Source: JAFAXD01 sp963760435
GTDB taxonomy: Bacteria; Pseudomonadota; Alphaproteobacteria; Rhizobiales; Xanthobacteraceae
Direction of reading: 5' to 3'
DNA: 64,000 nt
NCBI GenBank assembly: GCA_963760435.1
Contig: CAVXDE010000033.1
Span: 185,595-249,594, forward strand
This document shows positions 1 through 7,925 of this stretch, piece by piece; the stretch's first letter is position 1, and each line of letters begins with the position of its first letter. The notes under the pieces are model-generated. The model was not told the DNA's origin. It ran no database searches and saw nothing but the letters and a program-made list of their open reading frames with translations. Position numbers and translations under genes: made by a program.

Positions 1-771
1 CCAGAACGAGTAGGGGGCGCCGTTCTGCCGCATCTGGCGGATGGCGATTTCGCCGGTACCGTCGCTGAACACGTCATCCTTCTGCTGCTGGGCGGCGGCG
101 ATCGACGAGCGGTGCGTGTACCAGGGGTGCGCGGCGTCGCACAGGTTCTCGAGGTAGAGCTTCCAGTTCCCATTGTAGGTGTGCTTGAACACGCCGCCGG
201 CGACTTCGAGCTCGCCGTCAGGCGCGCGGTCAACCGCGTCATCGAGCGATGTCCGCATGTAGCCGAGGAAGTCCTCCAGGCTCTGTCCTTCGCTGGCGAG
301 GCTCAGGAAGATGAAGCCGCGATAGCTCTGCACGCGCGGGACCGCGACCATGGCGGTGTTCGGATTCTTGGTGCTGAAATCGTCCGGATACCCGTGGTTC
401 AGCGGCACGGCCTTGAGGCGACCGTCGAGATGATAGGTCCAGCCGTGATAGCAGCACTGGAACTCGTCGGTCGCGCCCGCGTCATTGGCGACCACCATTG
501 CGCCGCGATGAGCGCACTGATTGTGGAGCGCGCGGATCGAGCCGTCGGTGGCGCGCACGATCACCAGCGGCTTGCGCGCGACGCGGGCGGTGAAATAGTC
601 GCCCGGCTTCTTGATCTGGCTCTCATGGCCGACGTAGACCCACGCGGTGGCGAAGATGCGCGACATTTCGAGTTCAAAGATGCCCGGGTCCGTGTAAATT
701 CGGCGGTGAACGCGGGCAGGCTCCACCATCTCGGCGAGCTCTTTCGGGGAACAAGCGGCGGTCATCGACAT
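1..771 (-). CDS. Rieske-type aromatic ring-hydroxylating oxygenase, alpha subunit (3' end cut by window edge)
   Basis: The reading frame is open from ATG 771 to the left edge (257 codons), so the C-terminus lies outside. A Rieske [2Fe-2S] centre is visible as CAHRG (Cys86, His88) and CCYHGW (Cys106, His109). Near residues 210-222 the segment ENLCDAAHPWYTH has the Asp/His/His spacing expected of mononuclear iron ligands. Proteins of this family form the catalytic subunit of multicomponent dioxygenases or demethylases that hydroxylate aromatic acids. The substrate cannot be read from the sequence. The gene is divergent from a TetR regulator with an operator-like palindrome between them, so it is probably induced by its substrate. 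A second in-frame ATG at 765 is a possible alternative start. Confidence 0.9.
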   Translation of the reverse strand, partial: MSMTAACSPKELAEMVEPARVHRRIYTDPGIFELEMSRIFATAWVYVGHESQIKKPGDYFTARVARKPLVIVRATDGSIRALHNQCAHRGAMVVANDAGATDEFQCCYHGWTYHLDGRLKAVPLNHGYPDDFSTKNPNTAMVAVPRVQSYRGFIFLSLASEGQSLEDFLGYMRTSLDDAVDRAPDGELEVAGGVFKHTYNGNWKLYLENLCDAAHPWYTHRSSIAAAQQQKDDVFSDGTGEIAIRQMRQNGAPYSFW

Positions 772-850
772 GCAGGACCTCCAGGCTAAGGCGCGCGCTG
801 CTGCCACAAAGGCGGGCCGGTCACCTCACACTGCCTCCGGCAACGTTAAA

Positions 851-870
851 ACGATACCAAAGAGTATCGT
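851..870. promoter_or_regulatory. Inverted-repeat operator in the Rieske/tetR divergent promoter
   Basis: ACGATAC-N6-GTATCGT is a perfect inverted repeat. It lies 20 bp before the tetR start (ATG 890) and 80 bp before the divergent oxygenase start. The same core recurs at 1734-1753 in front of the MFS gene. This indicates one TetR dimer controlling all three genes. The link to TetR is inferred from position and repetition. Confidence 0.7.
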
Positions 871-889
871 TATTCGCAAGGGAAAGCCG

Positions 890-1532
890 ATGACCGTCGT
901 GTCCAAGGCTCGGGCACAAACAGGTGGAAGACGCGGACGCAGCAAGTCGCAGCTCAAGCGCACGGCGATTCTGCGCGGGGCCAAGGCGGTATTCCTCGCC
1001 GCCGGTTTTGGCGGCGCCAACATGGACGAGGTGGCGGCCCGCGCCGGGGTGTCCAAGATGACCGTCTATCGGCACTTCGGCAGCAAGGAGGATCTGTTCG
1101 CCGGCGTCATCACCGAGCTTGGCAACCAGATTGTCGCCGAAGACCTTGAGCGCATTTTCGCGGAACGGCCGGAGGAAGCGCTGCGGCGCTTCGCGCGCAA
1201 GATGATCGATATTGTTTTCGATCCCGAGACGATCGAGCTGCATCGCATCGTCGTGGCGGAGTGCCATCGGTTTCCGAAGCTGGGGCAGTTCTTCTACGCG
1301 TCGGGTCCGCAGGTCTGCATCGATGTGCTGGCGCGCTACCTCGAGGCGCAACCGCAACAACCCGCGCTTCCGGATCATCGACCCGGTGCGCACCGCCGAA
1401 GAATTCCTCGAGCTGTTGCGCGGCTACGCGCATTTGCGGGTTCTGTTGCATGTCGGCCAGGCGCTCTCGTCGCGCGAGGCCGAGGCGCGCATCGAGGGCG
1501 CGGTGCGGCACGTCCTGCACGCTGCCGGCTGA
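890..1532 (+). pseudogene. TetR/AcrR family transcriptional regulator, apparent +1 frameshift
   Basis: The start is ATG 890, preceded by GGAAAG. The N-terminal half is a complete TetR helix-turn-helix domain: VAARAGVSKMTVYRHFGSKEDL is split here as VAARAGVSKM and TVYRHFGSKEDL. After about residue 153 the frame turns into an Arg/Pro-rich run that does not look like protein. Shifting by one base near 1350-1370 restores a normal C-terminal ligand domain (IIDPVRTAEEFLELLRGYAH and onward) ending at 1532, for about 213 residues in total, the usual TetR length. One extra base is the simplest explanation. If real, the protein loses its dimerisation/ligand half. Likely target: the palindromes at 851 and 1734. 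Confidence 0.8.
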
Positions 1533-1610
1533 GCGTGCGTTAGAGTTGCCGTCGATTATCTGATCCAAAACCTCTCAGCTCGTCATGGCCGGGCTCGTTC
1601 CGGCCAATCG

Positions 1611-1693
1611 GCGTCATTGCGAGCGAAGCGAAGCAATCCAGCGCTGAGGCGCCGCACTGGATTGCTTCGTCGCTGCGCTGCTCGCAATGACGC
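1611..1693. repeat. Palindromic intergenic repeat (long hairpin)
   Basis: Two arms beginning and ending with GCGTCATTGCGAGC and its complement enclose a short loop and form an imperfect stem of about 35 bp. Elements of this kind, with GCGAAGCAATCC-type arms, are scattered between genes in Bradyrhizobium and Rhodopseudomonas-like genomes. It sits between tetR and the MFS gene and could act as a transcription terminator for tetR. Confidence 0.7.
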
Positions 1694-1733
1694 TGAACTC
1701 TAGGAGGTTTGGCCCGGCCCCTTGCGTCCCGTT

Positions 1734-1753
1734 TCGATACTTGCGAGTATCGT
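1734..1753. promoter_or_regulatory. Second TetR-type operator, upstream of the MFS transporter
   Basis: TCGATAC-N6-GTATCGT has the same six-base core arms and the same spacing as the site at 851-870. It ends 29 bp before the MFS start at 1783, a position compatible with repression. Its presence also argues against any MFS start upstream of 1783. Confidence 0.7.
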
Positions 1754-1782
1754 TATCAAGTAACCCGGATTCAAGGACCCTC

Positions 1783-3093
1783 ATGTCGGCTGATTTGCGC
1801 CTGAGCACGCTTAAGAAAGTCAATTGGCGACTGCTGCCGATAACGATGCTGCTGTTCTTCATGAGCCTGCTCGACCGCACGAACATCAGCTTTGCCGCGC
1901 TCGAAATGAACAAGGACCTTGGGCTTTCGCTCGCCCAATACGGCCTGGCCGCAAGCATCTTCTATGTCGGCTATTTCCTGTTTGAGATTCCCAGCAACTT
2001 TGCCTTGGCACGGGTCGGCGCCCGCATCTGGCTGACGCGCATCATGGTGACCTGGGGTCTGATCGTGATCGCCAATGGCTTCGTCCAGGGCAGCACCTCG
2101 CTTTACACCGTGCGGTTTCTCCTGGGTGCGGCGGAAGCAGGGCTGCTTCCCGGGTTGCTGTTTTATCTATCGTTGTGGATGCCGGCGCATCAGCGCGGCA
2201 GCGCTTATGCGATCCTGCTCGCGACGACGGCTATCGCCTATGCGTTGGGTGGGCCGTTCACCACTTGGCTGATGACGTTGAGTTTGTTCGGCCTGCGGGG
2301 TTGGCAGACGATGTATGTCGTGCAGGGCGTGCTGACCGTATTGATCGGGGCCGCCATCCCGTTCCTGCTGCCCAATTATGTCAAGGACGCGAAATGGCTC
2401 GCACCCAATGAGCGCGACTGGCTGCAGGGCACGCTCGAGCAGGAGGAGATCCAGAAGAAGAAAGTCGGTGCGACGACCGTGCGCCAGGGCTTTCTCGATC
2501 CCCGCGTCTTGTTGACGACGCTGACGTGCTTCTTTCTGGTTTGCGCCAACTTCGGCACGGTTCTGTTTCTCCCGCAAATCCTCCGGCCAGCCTTTCCCAC
2601 GCTCAGCATCGTGCAGATCAGCCTGCTGATATCCCTGGCATTCGTGATCGGGGGCATCGGCGGGATCGTCTGCGGTCGCCACTCGGACAAAACCGGCGAC
2701 CGCAAATGGCACATCGCCGCGAGTGCGCTGGTCGGGACCGCCGGCTATGCCTATGCGGCCATCGCGCCAACGCCGATCCTGCAGTTCGTCGCGATCTGTG
2801 TCGGTGTGTTGGGGATCTGGTCGATCTTCGGGGTGTTCTGGGCTTATGCCGGCGACCTGCTCGGTGGCGCCGCCGCGGCCGGCGGTCTCGCCTTCGTCAA
2901 CAGCCTCGGTTCCCTCGGTGGCGTCGTGGCGCCCAATCTCCTCGCCTATGCGCGCGAGGCCGCCGGCTCCTTCAGCGGCAGCCTGATGACGCTCGCGGGC
3001 TTCGCGCTCGTCACCGCGCTGCTCGCTATCACGCTGCGCGCCCTTCCGACGACCGCAGCAGGCCAATCATCGTCGCTTCGCGTTCCTACCTAG
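1783..3093 (+). CDS. MFS transporter, anion:cation symporter (ACS) type
   Basis: The protein has 436 residues and 12 predicted membrane segments. The N-terminal motif FFMSLLDRTNISFA and the GRHSDKTGDRKW loop between helices 8 and 9 are typical of the ACS branch of the major facilitator superfamily (hexuronate, tartrate, phthalate and 4-hydroxyphenylacetate carriers). These are inner-membrane importers of organic anions. ATG 1783 is chosen because AAGGA lies before it and the operator-like repeat lies just upstream. Given its neighbours, it probably imports the aromatic acid processed by the Rieske oxygenase. That is inference. Confidence 0.85.
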   Translation: MSADLRLSTLKKVNWRLLPITMLLFFMSLLDRTNISFAALEMNKDLGLSLAQYGLAASIFYVGYFLFEIPSNFALARVGARIWLTRIMVTWGLIVIANGFVQGSTSLYTVRFLLGAAEAGLLPGLLFYLSLWMPAHQRGSAYAILLATTAIAYALGGPFTTWLMTLSLFGLRGWQTMYVVQGVLTVLIGAAIPFLLPNYVKDAKWLAPNERDWLQGTLEQEEIQKKKVGATTVRQGFLDPRVLLTTLTCFFLVCANFGTVLFLPQILRPAFPTLSIVQISLLISLAFVIGGIGGIVCGRHSDKTGDRKWHIAASALVGTAGYAYAAIAPTPILQFVAICVGVLGIWSIFGVFWAYAGDLLGGAAAAGGLAFVNSLGSLGGVVAPNLLAYAREAAGSFSGSLMTLAGFALVTALLAITLRALPTTAAGQSSSLRVPT

Positions 3094-3127
3094 CTTCGGT
3101 CACGCAATAGCGGCGGCCTCTCTAGCT

Positions 3128-3511
3128 TCACGCCGGCGGTGCCGGAATGGGCGTGGACTGCCAAACCACCATTTGCCAGCCTTTCGGGCTCCGGATCCAC
3201 ACGTCGGTGTAACGGCTGTTGAGCACCTTGGGCTTGCCGTCGGCGATCACGTCCATCGTGGTATGCCCGGTCACCACGACCGTATCGCCGTAGACCTGAA
3301 TGTTCTCGATCGGGCGTTCGATTTTCGAGTACTTGAACTTGCCGTTTTTGCACTGCGCGATGTACTCGGCGCGCGTGTCGGATTGGCCGGTCGAATGGGT
3401 GTAGATCAGGTCCTCGCCCAGCAACGTGTCCAACGTGTCGAAGTCGCCGTCGATCATCGCTTGGAAGCGGCGGTCCTCTAGTTTTTTGATTTCGGCCGTG
3501 GCGTCGCTCAT
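3128..3511 (-). CDS. SnoaL/DUF4440-like nuclear transport factor 2 fold protein
   Basis: A 127-residue single-domain protein. It starts MSDATAEIKKLEDRRFQAM and carries the pattern of a DUF4440/SnoaL-type cone fold: N-terminal helix, DLIYTHSTG, then strands ending KGWQMVVWQST. Such proteins are small isomerases, ketosteroid-isomerase relatives or ligand binders, and the activity here is unknown. ATG 3511 is preferred over 3532 because of GGGGGCAG upstream. It converges with the MFS gene, about 35 bp away. Confidence 0.75.
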   Translation of the reverse strand: MSDATAEIKKLEDRRFQAMIDGDFDTLDTLLGEDLIYTHSTGQSDTRAEYIAQCKNGKFKYSKIERPIENIQVYGDTVVVTGHTTMDVIADGKPKVLNSRYTDVWIRSPKGWQMVVWQSTPIPAPPA

Positions 3512-3881
3512 GCTTCTGCCCCCTTGTCGCAACCAGGCCGCAGCGTACCACGGCTTTGATTGAGCTTTGAAGCCGTTGCGTTGCTGCGCATGTGCACGGC
3601 GGCAACGGTATCGATTAAACGAACCATGTGGCCGGATTGCACTGTCGGCGGAGGTAAGCGCCTGTCATCCTGCTCACCGGTCCCATTCCTCTGGCGCCCC
3701 TGCCGGGTCCAAGGATTGGATGTCTCGTGGGTGATTTTGGGGGGCTGCCACCATGAACACACCGTCCTACGTCGAAATTCTGTTCCGGATCCGCAAGGCG
3801 CGCGCAAAGTAGGGTCGCTGAACTCACGCGTGTTGCGCAGAGGCAAGCCCCCGCTGGTCGGGGCCGTTGAGGGCCCCTGCG
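3512..3881. other. Intergenic stretch without a recognisable gene
   Basis: Several short open frames cross this 370-bp stretch, but none has convincing coding character. A 19-codon frame at 3753 (MNTPSYVEILF start) is preceded by a G-rich run and is the only candidate. No terminator or repeat was identified. Confidence 0.4.
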
Positions 3882-4097
3882 TCAGTCACCAGCGGGAGCG
3901 ATGAGCTCCACATCCGTGTAGGTGTCTGCAGCCACTATTCTGACCGGAACTCCTTTTTGGGTGAATACCAAGTCGCCATCCATGATGCTTAAAGCATCGG
4001 CGCGGATGTCCACCGATTGACTATTCGTCCGGCTCACGCGCCAAGTGTGCTCATCTTTGGCCTTAACCCTGGCCTTCGGCTTTTGTGCTTTCACCAC
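3882..4097 (-). CDS. Small hypothetical protein (71 aa)
   Basis: The start is GTG 4097. The first 17 residues are lysine-rich (KAQKPKARVKAKDEHTW), followed by strand-like segments (DIRADALSIMDGDLVFTQKG, VPVRIVAADTYTDVELI). This suggests a small beta-rich soluble protein, perhaps nucleic-acid binding by charge. I do not recognise the family. Nothing overlaps it, and amino-acid use is normal for the genome. Confidence 0.5.
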   Translation of the reverse strand: MVKAQKPKARVKAKDEHTWRVSRTNSQSVDIRADALSIMDGDLVFTQKGVPVRIVAADTYTDVELIAPAGD

Positions 4098-4268
4098 GCC
4101 TGTCCCCTGTGTCTGTTATCGAGTGTGCGCAATCGCGACGTCCTGATAGCCGGCCGTTGCCGAATTGACACTCCTTAATTCGAATTTTCTTGCACCCCGG
4201 GGCCGTTAACCTCTGGTCAACCATAAAAGCACATTCGTTAACGCTCGATTATTGCAGGGGAGGGGGCC

Positions 4269-4361
4269 ATGCGGTGGATAGCTGCGCTTGATCAGGATGA
4301 CCTGACTTTGGCCATCGCTGCGGCGATCTCAGCCGTCGTGATCTCGCTGGTGTTCATCTAA
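4269..4361 (+). CDS. 30-residue single-span membrane microprotein
   Basis: ATG 4269 follows a very strong ribosome-binding site (GGGGAGGGGG, 1-2 bp away at the tail, core at 7-10 bp). The peptide is MRWIAALDQDDLTL followed by the hydrophobic run AIAAAISAVVISLVFI to the stop. It is one membrane helix with the N-terminus probably cytoplasmic. The upstream 170 bp is AT-richer than its surroundings and could hold the promoter. Function unknown. Support comes from the ribosome-binding site and the hydrophobic pattern. Confidence 0.5.
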   Translation: MRWIAALDQDDLTLAIAAAISAVVISLVFI

Positions 4362-4578
4362 TTCGAAGGGGCGCCAGCAGCCGGTCCGCAAAGCACGGAA
4401 CGCGAGCCAGCGGCGGCACGTACGCGCGACTCCGAGCGCCTTCGTCGGTCGGGGACATTTTCGCACAAATTCGATACGATCCAGGGCATCGCCTAGATTT
4501 CCGACGCAGAAAGCCCGGGCAAACGGCGATCCCGAAAGGGCACGTTCGCAGCCCAAGAAAGGGCAGGAGATTCGACCG

Positions 4579-5940
4579 ATGAATTCCGACAGGAAGATGC
4601 GGCTGGCCGCCTACTATAACCCGACCGGTCACCATGTGGCCTCGTGGCGTCATCCACGTGCTGATGCCGACGCCCATGTCAACATCAAGCATTACGTCAA
4701 GATTGCACAGACCGCCGAGAAGGCGAAATTCGACCTGATTTTTCTCGCGGACGGCGTTGCAACGCGTCAGGCGGATATCGAGGCGCAATGCCGGTCGGTG
4801 CAATTCATCGCCAACTTTGAGCCGCTGACTTTGTTGTCGGCGCTGGCAATGGTGACGGAGAAGATCGGCCTGATCTGCACCATGTCGACGAGCTACAACG
4901 AGCCTTACAACGTCGCCCGCAGGTTTGCATCGCTCGATCTGATCAGCGGCGGTCGTGGCGGCTGGAATCTCGTAACCTCGGGTCAGACCGCGGAGGCGCT
5001 GAATTTCGGTCGCACCGGCCCGGTGCCGCACGGCGAGCGTTATCAACGCGCGCACGAGTTCGCAAAAATCGTGAAGGGTCTCTGGGACTCATGGGACGAT
5101 GACGCGTTCGTGCGCGACAAGGAGAGCGGGCTCTTTTTCGATCCTGCGAAGATGCACTACCTCAATCATATCGGTCAGAATTATCAGGTGCGCGGGCCGC
5201 TGAACGTGCCACGGTCGCCGCAGGGCCATCCGGTCATGGTGCAGGCAGGTGCGTCGGACGAAGGCCGTGAACTCGCCGCCGCCTATGCGGAAGCGATTTT
5301 CAGCCCGCATTTGAACGTCGAGGCTGCGAAAGCCTATTACGACGACACCAAAGGCCGTATGGCGAAGTACGATCGAGATCCTGACCACCTCAAGATCCTT
5401 CCCGGCCTGAGCGTGATTGTTGCCAAGGACGAGCAGAAGGCCAAGGACGACTTCGAGTTCTTGCAGAATCTCATCCATCCCATCGTCGGTCGTGAAATCC
5501 TGTCCACCATGCTCGGCGAATTGGATCTGCGTCCTTATTCGCTCGATCAGGAACTGCCGGATGTTCTGACACCGCCGAACGGGAGCCGGGGGCATTTCGA
5601 CAGCATCCTGGCGATGGCGAGAAAGGAGAAGCTCACCATTCGCCAGCTCGGCCAGCGGGTCGCGGGTGCGCGCGGCAAGAACGTCTTCGTTGGAACGCCG
5701 GTGCAAGTCGCCGACTACATGGAGGACTGGTTCAGCAAAGAAGCCTGCGACGGCTTCACCGTGATGCCGCCCTATATTCCGGGAGCGCTTGACGATTTCT
5801 GCGAGTTGGTGATCCCGGAATTGCAGCGCCGCGGCCTGTTCCGCACCGAGTATGAAGGCTCGACCTTGCGCGATCATCTCGGGCTGCCGAAGCCGGAGAG
5901 CATATATAAACACGCGCAGCAAAAGTCCGGCGCGGCTTGA
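4579..5940 (+). CDS. FMN-dependent monooxygenase, NtaA/SnaA/DszA family
   Basis: A 453-residue LLM-class flavin-dependent oxygenase. Length and landmarks (WRHPRADADAHVN near the N-terminus, FDLIFLADGVA, SGGRGGWNLVTS, GHPVMVQAGASDEGRELAA) match the NtaA/SnaA/DszA group. These use FMNH2 from a separate reductase to oxidise nitrilotriacetate, dibenzothiophene sulfone or related substrates. No reductase gene is adjacent. GGCAGGAG lies 8-9 bp before ATG 4579. It stands alone, with the porin 210 bp downstream. The substrate is unknown. Confidence 0.88.
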   Translation: MNSDRKMRLAAYYNPTGHHVASWRHPRADADAHVNIKHYVKIAQTAEKAKFDLIFLADGVATRQADIEAQCRSVQFIANFEPLTLLSALAMVTEKIGLICTMSTSYNEPYNVARRFASLDLISGGRGGWNLVTSGQTAEALNFGRTGPVPHGERYQRAHEFAKIVKGLWDSWDDDAFVRDKESGLFFDPAKMHYLNHIGQNYQVRGPLNVPRSPQGHPVMVQAGASDEGRELAAAYAEAIFSPHLNVEAAKAYYDDTKGRMAKYDRDPDHLKILPGLSVIVAKDEQKAKDDFEFLQNLIHPIVGREILSTMLGELDLRPYSLDQELPDVLTPPNGSRGHFDSILAMARKEKLTIRQLGQRVAGARGKNVFVGTPVQVADYMEDWFSKEACDGFTVMPPYIPGALDDFCELVIPELQRRGLFRTEYEGSTLRDHLGLPKPESIYKHAQQKSGAA

Positions 5941-6150
5941 GGCGCGGACGTGACGAATTGACCTCCGGGTCGACGTGACAGCGAGAATGGCGGCATAACA
6001 TCTTGCAACAGCGACGGTGCTGAAGTTTAGTTTGTTGCGGTCGAGCAACAACGAGGCGAAATGTTGAGAGCATATTTTCGCAATGCTGGATCGACAGATG
6101 ATCGAGAGGTACAAGAGAATGGGGAACTCGAGTCGCAAGGGGGGAGTTTC

Positions 6151-6969
6151 ATGAAGCGGGTTACGCTGTGCGCCGCTCTCGCTGGTGCGACCGTCCTCAT
6201 TCAAAATGCGTCCGCAGCCGACCTCGCCGTTAGAGCAGCGCCGCCGCTTGCGCCGGTTCCAGCCTGGACAGGTCTCTACATCGGTGTTCACGGCGGGGGC
6301 GCGTGGCAGTCCGCCCCCAACTGGAGTGCCGTTGATCCGAATTTCCGTCCTGGTGCTATTGGGTTTGCGCCGCAAACTCTCTCCGCGAACCCCGGGTTGG
6401 GTGGCGTTGGCGGCATTCAGGCTGGCTACAGCTATCAGTTTGCCCCCGCTTGGGTCGTCGGTGTCGAGGGCGATATTTCCTGGGCATCTCTCAGTGATAA
6501 TCGCACGGTCAGGGGCCCTAACGGTGTCAGCCCTAATACACCTGTTGCACTTTCGATGAGCGAAAATACCGAGTGGCTCGCCAGTGTGCGGGGCAGAGTC
6601 GGCTATGTCGGGTGGGGCAACGGGCTCTACTACCTGACCGGGGGGGCGGCGTGGCGTAACACCGAGTACAACGCAAACTGGACAGAGGTAAACCAAGCCA
6701 GTCAGTATTTTGGGCACAACTTTGATGTGGCATCGACAACGACGAAGGGTGGCTGGGTGCTCGGCGGCGGTGCCGAATATCAAGTGACCTCGAACATCAT
6801 GCTGAGAGGTGAATACCTCTACTATGGATTCAACGACGGCTTCAGCCAGCCCGTAATGAAGCTCGGCATTGATGGGCTGCCGCGCCCAGCCGCACCTCTG
6901 CCCGCAACATTTACGTGGAACAGCTACAACGTTCAGGTCGGTCGCGTAGCCGTGAGCTACAAATTCTAG
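6151..6969 (+). CDS. Outer-membrane beta-barrel protein, Omp31/Omp25-like porin family
   Basis: A 272-residue precursor. A signal peptide (MKRVTLCAALAGATVLIQNASA, cleavage after ASA) is followed by ADLAVRAAPPLAPVPAWTGLYIG, the hallmark start of rhizobial and Brucella Omp31/immunogenic porin-family proteins; the motif is given as segments of the mature start. Repeated amphipathic strands follow, and the last residues (VGRVAVSYKF) end in Phe, the usual outer-membrane assembly signal. ATG 6151 has AAGGGGGGAG upstream. An earlier in-frame ATG at 6061 would bury the signal peptide and is rejected. Confidence 0.9.
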   Translation: MKRVTLCAALAGATVLIQNASAADLAVRAAPPLAPVPAWTGLYIGVHGGGAWQSAPNWSAVDPNFRPGAIGFAPQTLSANPGLGGVGGIQAGYSYQFAPAWVVGVEGDISWASLSDNRTVRGPNGVSPNTPVALSMSENTEWLASVRGRVGYVGWGNGLYYLTGGAAWRNTEYNANWTEVNQASQYFGHNFDVASTTTKGGWVLGGGAEYQVTSNIMLRGEYLYYGFNDGFSQPVMKLGIDGLPRPAAPLPATFTWNSYNVQVGRVAVSYKF

Positions 6970-7029
6970 CTTGCCGTCCAAGTTTGGTCGGACCCTATTT
7001 GACCATCGTTCGCATCGAGCAATAACTCG

Positions 7030-7254
7030 TCATTCGACACGCGCATCAGCGAGCAGGTGGGCTTTGGCCTGCTCAAGCGCAGCGATGGCGAGTTCGCGTG
7101 ACACGGTTGGAAAGTCGTCAAGGAGCTGTTGCAGAGGATGACCGCCTTCAAGGTAGTCAATCAGTGCCTGTACAGGAACGCGCGTCCCAACAAACACCGG
7201 GGTGCCACCCAAAATATCCGGATCTGAGTGAACGACGGAAGCTTTTGTAGGCAT
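7030..7254 (-). CDS. DUF433 family protein (antitoxin-like)
   Basis: A 74-residue protein with the DUF433 signature: DPDILGGTPVFVGTRVPVQ, then LIDYLEGGHPLQQLLDDFP and the C-terminal TVSRELAIAALEQA. DUF433 proteins are helix-turn-helix-like antitoxins usually followed by a DUF5615 PIN-like toxin. Here the next 60 bp on the same strand hold only a fragment (LLLDAN at about 7010-7027 in another frame) before the porin gene, so the partner seems to be missing. It lies beside tRNA-Arg. Confidence 0.8.
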   Translation of the reverse strand: MPTKASVVHSDPDILGGTPVFVGTRVPVQALIDYLEGGHPLQQLLDDFPTVSRELAIAALEQAKAHLLADARVE

Positions 7255-7326
7255 CGCGGTGCTTACCTCTTGCTTACCCAGCTCCGTGAGGTCTTCGCCT
7301 GAATCTGCCTAAATTTTTAATTTTAT

Positions 7327-7403
7327 TGGCGCGCCCGAGAAGATTCGAACTTCTGACCTTTGCCTTCGGAGGGCAACGCTCTATCCAGCTGAGCTACGGG
7401 CGC
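7327..7403 (-). tRNA. tRNA-Arg (anticodon CCG)
   Basis: A 77-nt cloverleaf with encoded CCA. Acceptor arms GCGCCCG/CGGGCGC pair fully. The D-loop is AGCTCAGCTGGATAGAGC and the anticodon stem TTGCC/GGCAA encloses CTCCGAA, giving anticodon CCG (reads CGG). The T-arm contains GTTCGAATC. It is the only tRNA seen in the window. Confidence 0.96.
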
Positions 7404-7466
7404 TTGGGCCTATGAGATAGCGCAACGGCGCCGTGGCGGCAACGCGGGGCATGCGCCGCGAGGTAT

Positions 7467-7715
7467 CTAGGGCGCGTCTTTGACCGGGGGGAACGCGCTT
7501 GTGACCACCGCCGGCTGCTCGGCTTCCGGAAACGGCGCATTGAGCCGCAGTCGTGCGGGACCGAGGCCGCCCGAGCCCTGGGCCTCCTTGGCGAGCTCCG
7601 CGTAGTGGTTGGACAGCCGTACCATCGCGGCCTTGGCCAGCGGGTCCTTCATGCGCGAGGCCTGGATGCGCTTGGTGAGCGCCAGGTCGCGCCAGTACTC
7701 GGCGGTGGAGGCCAT
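7467..7715 (-). CDS. Small hypothetical protein (82 aa)
   Basis: MASTAEYWRDLALTKRIQAS begins a mostly helical protein with a C-terminal Pro/Ala tail. The N-terminal half (AEYWRDLA..., MVRLSNHYAELAKEA) resembles the short helical stress-type or unknown proteins common in Bradyrhizobium. The longer frame running upstream to 8144 overlaps the opposite DUF1614 gene and reads as non-protein, so ATG 7715 is chosen. Function unknown. Confidence 0.6.
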   Translation of the reverse strand: MASTAEYWRDLALTKRIQASRMKDPLAKAAMVRLSNHYAELAKEAQGSGGLGPARLRLNAPFPEAEQPAVVTSAFPPVKDAP

Positions 7716-7925
7716 CTGGGTTCTCCGCGGCGTCGCGCAACACGGGCCGCCTTTGCAACCGGGTCCGTGGCGAAATGTTCCACGCCTGGCGCGCTCCTGG
7801 CAACCGTTTCCCGCGACCGCGTGTTGCCGATGATAGCGCCCGGCTGGCAAGTCCCCAGGCAGAAGCCTATTTGCATTCGGATTACGACCAAGCTTTTTTG
7901 AACCGCCCCGACAGCGTGAGGCGCT

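Noticed and set aside
1..789. A 225-codon open frame on the + strand opposite the Rieske gene
   Set aside because: It is the antisense shadow of a strongly conserved oxygenase frame and has no family resemblance.
2167..3066. Long minus-strand frame opposite the MFS gene
   Set aside because: Gln/Arg/Asp-rich shadow typical of the antisense of a high-GC membrane protein gene.
3753..3812. 19-codon frame after a G-rich run
   Set aside because: Too short, with no conservation evidence and no hydrophobic or charged pattern to support it.
5089..6981. A 630-codon minus-strand open frame across the monooxygenase and porin genes
   Set aside because: It lies antisense to two well-supported genes. Its composition is non-protein (Arg/His-rich) and no domain is visible.
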